NCBI GenBank assembly: GCA_035501495.1 | Contig: DATJWB010000273.1 | Span: 136,541 to 200,540, forward strand | Direction of reading: 5' to 3' | Source of the DNA: JAIQFL01 sp035501495 | GTDB taxonomy: Bacteria > Acidobacteriota > Terriglobia > Bryobacterales > Bryobacteraceae | Length of the DNA stretch: 64,000 nucleotides | Part shown: piece by piece, positions 46,654 through 53,879 of the stretch | How positions within the stretch are numbered: position 1 is the first letter of the stretch | Layout: every line of letters starts with the position of its first letter | Program-made: the position numbers and the translations under genes | Notes under the pieces: generated by a model | Database searches by the model: none | What the model was told of the DNA's origin: nothing | The model's input: only the letters and a program-made list of their open reading frames with translations

Positions 46654-48408
46654 ATGCGCAGGTTTGCACTTTTTGTCCTGCTGTTCGCGGCCGCAGGCGC
46701 GGCGCTGGCCGACGGGGACGACCCGCCATCGCGCGTCGCCCGCCTGAATCTCCTGAACGGCAATGTTTCGTTCCGTCCCGGCAGCATCGAAGAATGGACT
46801 GCCGCTACCCTCAACTATCCACTAACCACCGGGGACCACCTGTGGACCGATGCCGGAGCGCAGGCCGAAATCCACGTGGGCTCCACGGCGATTCGCATGG
46901 CTCCCCAGACTGCGCTCGCCATTCTCAACATCGACGATCGCACCGTCCAGATCAGTGTGCCGCAAGGTTCCGTCAATGTGCGGCTTCTCAGCCTGGCGGA
47001 CGACGATGCGTTCGAGGTTGACACACCGAACGCCGCCGCCACGCTGCTACGCCCCGGAGATTACCGCTTTGACGCGGATGGTGACAACAACCTCACGGTA
47101 GTCACTGTGCGTGGTGGAGACGCGGAGGTGACCGGCACCGGCACCGCCTTCACCGTCCATGCCCGCGAGAGCGCCCGCATTACCGGAGTCGATACGATTT
47201 CGCAGGAGATTCTCCCCGCCCCGCCGCCCGACGACTTCGACAACTGGTGCCTGGCGCGGGAACGGCGCGAAGCACAGGCATCCATTTCCGCGCGCTACGT
47301 TCCCCGCGACATGGTTGGATATGAGGATCTCGACGAATACGGGGCCTGGCGCGAAGACCCGCAATACGGGTGGGTGTGGATACCCCGGTCCGTGGCAGTC
47401 GGCTGGGCTCCGTACCACTATGGCCGCTGGGCATGGGTCGATCCCTGGGGATGGACTTGGATCGATGATGCCCCCTGGGGCTTTGCCCCCTTCCACTACG
47501 GCCGCTGGGCATTGGTTGCGGGTGGGTGGGCCTGGGTTCCTGGCCGTCTGGTGGCGGGCGTTCGTCCCGTATATGTCCCGGCGCTGGTGGCCTTCGTGGG
47601 TGGAACCGGCTTCAGTGCCGGCGTCGCGGTCGGAGGCGGTGGTGGAGTCGCAGCGTGGTTCCCGCTCGGCCCTGGCGAGGTCTACCGCCCCGCCTATCAC
47701 GTCAGCGTGGTCTACGTGCGCCAGGTAAACATCCCTCATGTCACCAACGTCAACGTGATCGGTGTCACGAACGTCCGCTACGTAAATCAAACGGTGGCCG
47801 GCGCGGTGACCGTGGTACCGCACGAGGCCTTTGTCTCGGCGCGGCCCGTGGCCGCTGTGAGTGTGCGGGTAGACCCCGCCGTCGTCGCTCGGGCCCAGGT
47901 GGTCGGACCCACGGCCCTGGTTGCCCCGCGCCGCGAAAGCGTGATCGTGCGGACGGGCGGCGCGGTGGTGGCGCCCCCGCCGCGGTTTGCCGACCGTGTG
48001 GTGGTCGCCCGAGCCACGCCGCCTCCGCCACCCGTCTCCTTCGCCGCCAAACAGCAGGCGCTCCAAGCCAACCCCGGCCGTCCATTGGCACCCGAGCAGA
48101 CTCGCGTTCTCCGCACGGCCACGCCGCTGCCTCGTCCCATGGTCCGGACATTGGCTGTGCCACCGGCAGGCCGAGTCGCTCCGCCGTCGTCACCATTGGC
48201 TCGCCCGCAGCCCAACGCGGCCCAGCCGCCCCCGGCCCGCACCCCGGAGCCGGGCTTTCAGCGAAACGACCGCCCTCCCGCAGGGACCCCGCAGAGGGAA
48301 GCGGCTCCCGCGGCGGAAGTCCGCCATGAAGCGACTCCGCCCAAGCAAGACAACAAAAGAGCCGCGAAGAAGACCGAGGACAAAAAGAAGGAGGAGAAGA
48401 AACAGTAA
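46654..48408 (+). CDS. FecR-domain / DUF6600 secreted protein
   Basis: 584 residues from ATG 46654 (ATG 46627 and 46642 are also in frame). A signal peptide (RRFALFVLLFAAAGAALA) precedes a FecR-like domain at about 30-180 (RLNLLNGNVSFRPGSIEEW, ISVPQGSVNVRL, FEVDTPNAAATLLRPGDY). Then come Trp/Tyr/Gly-rich repeats of the DUF6600 type (GAWREDPQYGWVWIP, GRWAWVDPWGWTWIDDAPWG, PFHYGRWALVAGGWAWVPGR). A Val-rich region and a Pro/Ala/Lys-rich disordered tail ending in KKKEEKKQ follow. It is probably an envelope-associated structural or scaffold protein; the FecR part is not a TonB anti-sigma regulator here. Confidence 0.88.
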   Translation: MRRFALFVLLFAAAGAALADGDDPPSRVARLNLLNGNVSFRPGSIEEWTAATLNYPLTTGDHLWTDAGAQAEIHVGSTAIRMAPQTALAILNIDDRTVQISVPQGSVNVRLLSLADDDAFEVDTPNAAATLLRPGDYRFDADGDNNLTVVTVRGGDAEVTGTGTAFTVHARESARITGVDTISQEILPAPPPDDFDNWCLARERREAQASISARYVPRDMVGYEDLDEYGAWREDPQYGWVWIPRSVAVGWAPYHYGRWAWVDPWGWTWIDDAPWGFAPFHYGRWALVAGGWAWVPGRLVAGVRPVYVPALVAFVGGTGFSAGVAVGGGGGVAAWFPLGPGEVYRPAYHVSVVYVRQVNIPHVTNVNVIGVTNVRYVNQTVAGAVTVVPHEAFVSARPVAAVSVRVDPAVVARAQVVGPTALVAPRRESVIVRTGGAVVAPPPRFADRVVVARATPPPPPVSFAAKQQALQANPGRPLAPEQTRVLRTATPLPRPMVRTLAVPPAGRVAPPSSPLARPQPNAAQPPPARTPEPGFQRNDRPPAGTPQREAAPAAEVRHEATPPKQDNKRAAKKTEDKKKEEKKQ

Positions 48409-48543
48409 AGCGGGGCGGGGATCCAGTCGGGGCACCGGGGGCAGCCGAAAGGGCCTCGGGATGAGTTCCGCGTTTTGAAAGCCCTTCGCCGCCACTGGCT
48501 CTGTACATGCCCGCGCCACGTCATCCGGCCGGGTTCAGGATCT

Positions 48544-49821
48544 TCACTTTGCGAACAAGCGCTTCACCCGCTGCACGGCTCGTTGGAAGAAGCCGGGTGC
48601 GTTAGCTGGCGTTGCAGGTTCCGGCGCGGTCTTCAGTGCGGTCGGAGATTTCAGGAAATCGATCGGCACGGGAGGCTCGCACGGCTGCTCTCCGGCGAAT
48701 CGAACGATATTGGCGATCATCACGAACTCGCGGCGCACGCGTTGCCCGTCGCGGTTCTCCACGCAAACCGAGAAGCCGGGGTATTTGCCGGGGTCTCCGC
48801 CGCGGACACCGGAGTATTCGATCTCTTTGAGCAACACCGGCGCGAACCCGCGAACGTTGCGCTCGATATGTGCGGTCTCGTAACGATGATGGCGCAGGCT
48901 CCAGGTAAAGACCCGGAAGCTGTCGAAGTCGTAGGATTGGGTGCCTTGCCCGATCGTGGTCCAGAGCCAGTTCGGTTTGCGGATGTCGCCATCGCGGATC
49001 TCACCGAGCGGAAAATACGAGACGATGCGGTGTCCTTCCGCATATTGAGCGACTTCGTCGGGAATGGCCATCACCAGGCGGCGAGTCAGGATCCAGCCGG
49101 ACTGGCCCTCGCGGTTGCGCACCAGGCTCCACTCGTCGGTGGGCGTGGGGGGCTTCTCCTCGACCTCATCGGTGGCGGCGGTGTCCTCTTCCGATCGGGG
49201 CGTGTGGGACAACTCTTCCCAGTTCTCCGGCAGACCGGGGGGCTTCGGCAAGGGCGGCGGCGGATATCTGGGTTCTTTGGTGGACGCCTTCTTGGGAGGA
49301 GCTTTGGCCTTCTTGGGGGGCGGAGGCAGGAGCGGCGTGCGCGGGGCATCGATCCGCGGCGTGACCAGATTCATCAGCACGTCCACCTTCTCCTTCTCCT
49401 GGATCTGAAAGAAACTCGGAGAGGTGCGCGAAGGCTGCGTGTGCGCATTCAAAAACGAATAAGTAGTTCCTTGTCCCTGGACGGGCATCTTGGCGGTGCG
49501 GGCAGCGAGGTCCCGGAGGTAAGCCATGTCCTCGGCGGCCAGCAATTGACGCTCATCGGTCCAGCCTTCGGCGCCACCGGCCGTCCGGACCTTCAAAAAC
49601 CGCCGGCGCCTTTGGAGAATTTCCAGGCGTTCGCCGTGTTTCACCGTGGCGACCGTCGGAGCTGTCAGAGGAATGTCACTTCGGATCTTCAGGGTGCCTG
49701 GGCCGACAAACGCCTCACCGATCGCCGGCAGGCGCGGCGGGCTGCGCCTGCAGGCAGACGAGGCGACCGCCAGGCCAACCGCCAGAACGATCTTCGTGGT
49801 GGCGCTTAAGTGCACTCGCAT
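48544..49821 (-). CDS. SH3-domain lipoprotein
   Basis: A 425-residue protein from ATG 49821 with a lipobox (IVLAVGLAVASSAC, Cys about residue 24). Residues 40-95 form one bacterial SH3 domain (LKIRSDIPLTAPTVATVKHGERLEI); a second covers about 125-260, interrupted by a long Pro/Lys linker (PPPPKKAKAPPKKASTK) and resumed at DEWSLVRNREGQSGWILTRR. The C-terminal 150 residues are unassigned (QSYDFDSFRVFTWSLRHHRY). Bacterial SH3 domains usually bind peptidoglycan or protein partners, so an envelope role is likely. The divergent gene at 49860 starts 38 bp away. Confidence 0.8.
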   Translation of the reverse strand: MRVHLSATTKIVLAVGLAVASSACRRSPPRLPAIGEAFVGPGTLKIRSDIPLTAPTVATVKHGERLEILQRRRRFLKVRTAGGAEGWTDERQLLAAEDMAYLRDLAARTAKMPVQGQGTTYSFLNAHTQPSRTSPSFFQIQEKEKVDVLMNLVTPRIDAPRTPLLPPPPKKAKAPPKKASTKEPRYPPPPLPKPPGLPENWEELSHTPRSEEDTAATDEVEEKPPTPTDEWSLVRNREGQSGWILTRRLVMAIPDEVAQYAEGHRIVSYFPLGEIRDGDIRKPNWLWTTIGQGTQSYDFDSFRVFTWSLRHHRYETAHIERNVRGFAPVLLKEIEYSGVRGGDPGKYPGFSVCVENRDGQRVRREFVMIANIVRFAGEQPCEPPVPIDFLKSPTALKTAPEPATPANAPGFFQRAVQRVKRLFAK

Positions 49822-49859
49822 TTGTTATTTTAACAGCCGACTCGCGATAAAATAGGATC

Positions 49860-50123
49860 ATGATCGCCCTGTTCCGGCACCGCACCATGTTTCTCGGGCG
49901 TGTTGCCTCCATGGCCATAATTCTGCTGATCCTCTTTTTGTGGGCCTCCTCCAAACCCCACACGCCGCTGGAGTACATGGTGGCCGGCACATTGGCGATC
50001 TCCATTGTCCTGACGGCGGCGTTTGTGCAAATCCTGAGAAGAGGGTACCTGAGTCAGGTGCGTCGGCTGGACGCCGATTCGCCGAAGGTTAGCGTCACTT
50101 CTCTCCCTGGGTCTGAGAATTAG
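49860..50123 (+). CDS. small two-helix membrane protein
   Basis: An 87-residue protein with helices at about 12-30 (LGRVASMAIILLILFLWASS) and 40-60 (MVAGTLAISIVLTAAFVQIL), then a basic cytoplasmic tail (RRGYLSQVRRLDADSP). An AT-rich GATAAAAT stretch precedes ATG 49860 by a few bases. Not recognised; no partner gene on the same strand. Confidence 0.55.
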   Translation: MIALFRHRTMFLGRVASMAIILLILFLWASSKPHTPLEYMVAGTLAISIVLTAAFVQILRRGYLSQVRRLDADSPKVSVTSLPGSEN

Positions 50124-50155
50124 ATTTCCCTGACAGGCCGGCGTTTGCGCCCATG

Positions 50156-50551
50156 CTACACGGCGGCGGCAAGGGCTGGATATTCGTGTCGAGGGCGGCA
50201 GGCGTTCAGCAAGATGCGGCACACCTCCGGCTGGTAAAAGGGTTGCGCCACCAGATCGTAGGCGCCCAGATTCAGGACCTCTGCCCAGAGCCGGGCATCC
50301 CCATGAAGATCGGTGACGAGCACCTGGAGTTCGCGTGGGCAATCGCGGGCCATCTGCAGCACATCCTTCCAGGAGCCGTCCTGGACGGCGGTTTCGGTCA
50401 GGATGACAGCGTAGTGGTTCTGCTGCAGCATGGTGCAGGCCTGGTGAATGCTTCCCACATGATCGAGGACCAGGGGGAGATTCTCCAGCATTTGCGACAG
50501 ATGGCGGGCATCGTCGCGATTGCCGGAAATGAACAATATCCGGGATCTCAT
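50156..50551 (-). CDS. degenerate single-domain receiver
   Basis: A 131-residue protein from ATG 50551, with AGGAG about 10 nt upstream. The fold is a receiver (ILFISGNRDDARHLSQMLEN, AVILTETAVQDGSWKDVLQ, LVTDLHGDARLWAEVLNLGAYDLVAQPF). The phospho-acceptor Asp is Glu (LTET) and the conserved Lys is Gln (AQPF). It cannot be phosphorylated normally; Glu may mimic the active state. It is the last gene of the two-component cluster and probably a constitutive or protein-binding output. Confidence 0.8.
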   Translation of the reverse strand: MRSRILFISGNRDDARHLSQMLENLPLVLDHVGSIHQACTMLQQNHYAVILTETAVQDGSWKDVLQMARDCPRELQVLVTDLHGDARLWAEVLNLGAYDLVAQPFYQPEVCRILLNACRPRHEYPALAAAV

Positions 50552-50700
50552 TGGTCCGCGCTCCTGATCATTAAGCTTGCCTTAATCTTATATCAAGTTA
50601 TGCTAAAGGACAATGACAAAGTTGCGCAAAAGACCTTAAGAGCCGGATTACTCGCAGGACAATTTCGGTCGCGCGCGGGCGGCAAAATGGAATCCGGTTT

Positions 50701-51084
50701 TCAGGCTTCCTTTCGGTGTCCGCCGATGACCTCCCGCACCTTCCGCAGAAGCACCTCCGGATCGATCGGCTTCGCCAGAGTGGCGATCGCACCTAAAAGT
50801 TCCGCGGCCTCCAATAAAGCCCCTTGCAAGTAGCCGGAAATCGCCAGGATTCGCAAATAAGGGAATTCTGAACGCAGGGCCTTGAGAAGTTCGAATCCGT
50901 CCGGTGATGGCATGTTCAGGTCCAGGATCACCAGGTCCGGAACGGCAGCCCGAATGCTGCCAAGCGCCTGCTTGCCCGAAGTGGTTGCCATAACGCTGTA
51001 ACCGCCCCCTTCGAGGGCTGTCTTCAAAAAGCGAATCACCTGTGGATCGTCATCCACCATAAGGATCCGCGCTGTTTCGCTCAT
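50701..51084 (-). CDS. single-domain response regulator
   Basis: A 127-residue protein starting at ATG 51084, with AGGAG 7 nt upstream. It is a complete receiver: ILMVDDDPQVIRFLKTAL, the acceptor Asp in DLVILDLNMPSPDGFELL, the Ser in ILAISGYL, and the Lys in LAKPIDPEVLL. There is no output domain, so it acts through protein interaction or as a phosphate shuttle. It begins 17 bp after the hybrid kinase stop, so they share an mRNA. Confidence 0.92.
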   Translation of the reverse strand: MSETARILMVDDDPQVIRFLKTALEGGGYSVMATTSGKQALGSIRAAVPDLVILDLNMPSPDGFELLKALRSEFPYLRILAISGYLQGALLEAAELLGAIATLAKPIDPEVLLRKVREVIGGHRKEA

Positions 51085-51101
51085 AACGTACTCCTGTGTG
51101 C

Positions 51102-53426
51102 TCACTGGCGTCGCGGCAAACCGGCCAGCGAGTCCTTTTCTTGCCCGCACAGCAGACCCGACACTGCCTTTAACAAGTCTTGCGCCTGAACGGGCCTGGC
51201 GATTGCCGCCTGTGCGCTGAGTGTCTCGGCAGCCTCCAACTCCTCAGCCGGGGACATAGCAATGATCTTGAGCCGTGGGTACTTGCGTGGAATTGCAGGT
51301 TTGGTTCCGTTGCATCCCTTTTCCGAAAACGCGAGGCTGGTGATTAACAACGACACTGCAGCCGACTCCAGTTGCCTCAGCGCTTCCCGTTCATCTCCGG
51401 CTTCCAGCACGAGGTAGCCCGAGTCAGTCAGGATCCCGCTCACTTCACGGCGTACCTGTGGTTCGTCTGCCGCGATCAGGACCACGGGCACGGTTTGCCC
51501 CGAGTCCAGCAACTCTCGCACCTTGCCTGCAAGCGCATCCGGTGAAAAGGGTTTGGACAGGTAAGCGCTGGCGGACATTTGGAGAGCCGGGACCAGCTTC
51601 TCGCTGTAGCCGGACATGAAGATGACTCGCATGAACGGACGCGCAGTCCTCAGCCGCGCGGCCAACTCCGGACCGGACATGACGGGCATCACAACGTCCG
51701 TCAGCAGCAGGTGAATCGGGCCGCTGTGGCGGGCGGAGGCACCTTGCGCTTCCTCCGGCCCTTCGGCTTCGATCACCCGGTAGCCGTAGCCCCGCAGGAC
51801 CCCAGCCGTCATCTTTCGGACCTGATCCTGATCCTCCACGACGAGCACCGTTTCGTTGCCATGGGCTCTCGAAACTCCCCGCTCCTGTTCCTCGGGTTGC
51901 GAATCCGCCGGTTTGATCCGCGGGAGATAGATTCGAAAGGTAGTGCCGTGTTCCGGCTCGGACGCGACCGATATCGAACCACCGCATTGTTGTACGATGC
52001 CGTAAGCCGTGGCGAGGCCCAGGCCCGTGCCCTGCCCCTCTTTTTTGGTCGTAAAGAACGGCTCGAAGATGTGCGACAGAACCTCCCCGCTCATGCCGAC
52101 GCCCGTGTCCGTCAAGGTCAGCTCGACACACGGGCCGGGCTTCAGATCGAGCGGCCGTTCGGGCGAGCACTCTTCCAGATCGACGTTGCGCGTGGCGATC
52201 CGCAGTGTTCCGCCCGAGGGCATGGCATCGCGAGCGTTGATGGACAGATTCATCAGGACCTGGTGCAATTGCCCCGGATCTGCTTTTACGCATCCCAGAG
52301 ACGGGGCGAGCTCCGACTCGAGCCGGATCTGTTCGCCGATCACGCGGCCCAGCATCCTCTTGACTTCTCCGATGATGTCGTTCAGATTCACCTCTCTGGG
52401 CTGAACCACCTGCTTTCGGCTGAGCACCAGCATCTGGCCGCTCAAGGCGGCGGCGCGTTCGCCCGCAGTACGGATCTCGGCGATGCTGTCATAGCTGGGA
52501 TCGTCGGCGGAAAGCTGGTTGAGGAGCATGTCGCTGTAGCCGTTGATGACCGTAAGCAGATTGTTGAAGTCGTGGGCAATCCCGCCGGCCAGCCTGCCAA
52601 GGCTCTCCAGTTTCTGAGCGTGCCGGAACTGGTCCTCGAGGCGTTTCCGCTCGCTGACGTCGTAGGTGACACCCACGAAGCGGAGGGGTTGCCCCGCCGC
52701 GTCGAAGAACACCTTACCCCACGAGCACACCGCGCGCTGCACCCGGTCCTCTGCGCCGACGGTGCGGTATTCGGACAGGAAGAGGCCGCCGCTGCCCGGC
52801 CGCAAGACGTTCCGGGTGGTTTGGTCCACGGTGTGACGGTCATCGGGGTGGACGCACGCGAGCAGAGTGCTGAACGAGACTTCGGCTTCGGGTTGCAGTC
52901 CCAGGTGACGCTTCATCAGATCGGAACAGATGAGCACTCCGGTTTGCGGAGAGTAGTCGAAAGTTCCAATCTGAGTCGCCTCGATGGCCAAAGCCAGACG
53001 TTCCTGGCTCTCGCGAAGGTCTTGTTCGGCCTTACGGCGGCTGCGGCGGGACTCGGCATCGCGCAGCTCGCGCTCCACCGCCGGGACCAGGCGCGTCAGG
53101 TTGTCTTTCAGCACGTAGTCGTGGGCGCCCGATTTCATCATCGCCACCGCCAGTTCCTCGCCGATGCTTCCCGACACCACAATGAAGGGAATATCCAGCC
53201 CGGTCTCGTGGAGGATTCGCAGTGCGCCGGGTGCGTCGAGGCGGGCCATGTGATGATCCGCGATGATCACATCCCACGTCTCTCTCTGCAGGGTATCGCG
53301 CATTTCCTGGGCGTCTTCCAGGCGTTTCGCGTGAACCTGGTAGCCGGCCCTCTCGAGCTGCCGGACTACCAGCGCGGCGTCGCTCTCCGAGTCCTCGACC
53401 TGAAGCAATCGCAAGAACTGACTCAT
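51102..53426 (-). CDS. soluble hybrid histidine kinase REC-PAS-HisKA-HATPase-REC-REC
   Basis: 774 residues, no membrane spans. REC1 (about 6-122) has LLQVEDSESDAALV, the Asp in DVIIADHHM and DYVLKDN. A PAS domain (about 145-265, IEATQIGTFDYSPQTG) follows. HisKA has the phospho-His in GGIAHDFNNLLTVINGYS, and the HATPase has INARDAMPSGG, DTGVGMSGEV and GQGTGLGLATAYGIV. REC2 (about 521-637) is intact (LLLTDVVMP, LSKPF). REC3 (about 643-760) is degenerate: LLITSLAF lacks the Asp, and ARPVQ has Arg for Lys. It is a cytoplasmic multi-input phosphorelay hub, between two receiver genes. Confidence 0.93.
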   Translation of the reverse strand: MSQFLRLLQVEDSESDAALVVRQLERAGYQVHAKRLEDAQEMRDTLQRETWDVIIADHHMARLDAPGALRILHETGLDIPFIVVSGSIGEELAVAMMKSGAHDYVLKDNLTRLVPAVERELRDAESRRSRRKAEQDLRESQERLALAIEATQIGTFDYSPQTGVLICSDLMKRHLGLQPEAEVSFSTLLACVHPDDRHTVDQTTRNVLRPGSGGLFLSEYRTVGAEDRVQRAVCSWGKVFFDAAGQPLRFVGVTYDVSERKRLEDQFRHAQKLESLGRLAGGIAHDFNNLLTVINGYSDMLLNQLSADDPSYDSIAEIRTAGERAAALSGQMLVLSRKQVVQPREVNLNDIIGEVKRMLGRVIGEQIRLESELAPSLGCVKADPGQLHQVLMNLSINARDAMPSGGTLRIATRNVDLEECSPERPLDLKPGPCVELTLTDTGVGMSGEVLSHIFEPFFTTKKEGQGTGLGLATAYGIVQQCGGSISVASEPEHGTTFRIYLPRIKPADSQPEEQERGVSRAHGNETVLVVEDQDQVRKMTAGVLRGYGYRVIEAEGPEEAQGASARHSGPIHLLLTDVVMPVMSGPELAARLRTARPFMRVIFMSGYSEKLVPALQMSASAYLSKPFSPDALAGKVRELLDSGQTVPVVLIAADEPQVRREVSGILTDSGYLVLEAGDEREALRQLESAAVSLLITSLAFSEKGCNGTKPAIPRKYPRLKIIAMSPAEELEAAETLSAQAAIARPVQAQDLLKAVSGLLCGQEKDSLAGLPRRQ

Positions 53427-53432
53427 AATCTT

Positions 53433-53879
53433 CTATCTCACCTTGGGCGGCGGCTCGTTCAAAACCAGCCAATACAGCCCAAGCTGCTCGATAGCATGCG
53501 TGAACTGCTTGAAATCCACGGGCTTGCGTATATAACTGTTGACTCCGAAATCGTACCCCGCCGCTACGTCCTGCTCCTCCCTGGACGAAGTCAGGATCAC
53601 CACGGGCAGCCGCCGGGTGCGGAGATCGGCACGGATCCGTCGCAGGATCTCGAGTCCGGGAGTCTTGGGGAGGTTGAGGTCTAGAAGAGCCAAGGCAGGC
53701 AATTCGGAGACATCCCGTCCGGTATGAGCGCCGGCTCCCCAGAGGTAGTCCAGGGCGGCCTCGCCATCCTCGGCCACCACCAGTTGGTTGGCGATTCGGC
53801 TCTTTTCGAAGGCCCGCCGCGTGAGATCGACATCGCTGGGGTTGTCTTCGATCAGCAGAATGCACTTTCCGCTGTTCAC
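53433..53879 (-). CDS. Rcp1-like response regulator
   Basis: A 148-residue protein starting at GTG 53879, overlapping the stop of the upstream kinase (GTGA), which gives translational coupling. Motifs: ILLIEDNPSDVDLTRRAFEK, the acceptor Asp in LALLDLNLPKTPGLEILR, VVILTSSREEQDV and YIRKPVDFKQF. This is the single-receiver type usually paired with phytochrome-like kinases, and the upstream kinase carries the matching phytochrome-type transmitter (SVSHDLRAPLRG). Confidence 0.94.
   Translation of the reverse strand: MNSGKCILLIEDNPSDVDLTRRAFEKSRIANQLVVAEDGEAALDYLWGAGAHTGRDVSELPALALLDLNLPKTPGLEILRRIRADLRTRRLPVVILTSSREEQDVAAGYDFGVNSYIRKPVDFKQFTHAIEQLGLYWLVLNEPPPKVR

Noticed and set aside
46654..48408. 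FecR domain as part of a TonB/sigma-factor signalling system
   Set aside because: There is no sigma factor or receptor partner and no cytoplasmic anti-sigma domain; the rest is DUF6600-type secreted sequence.
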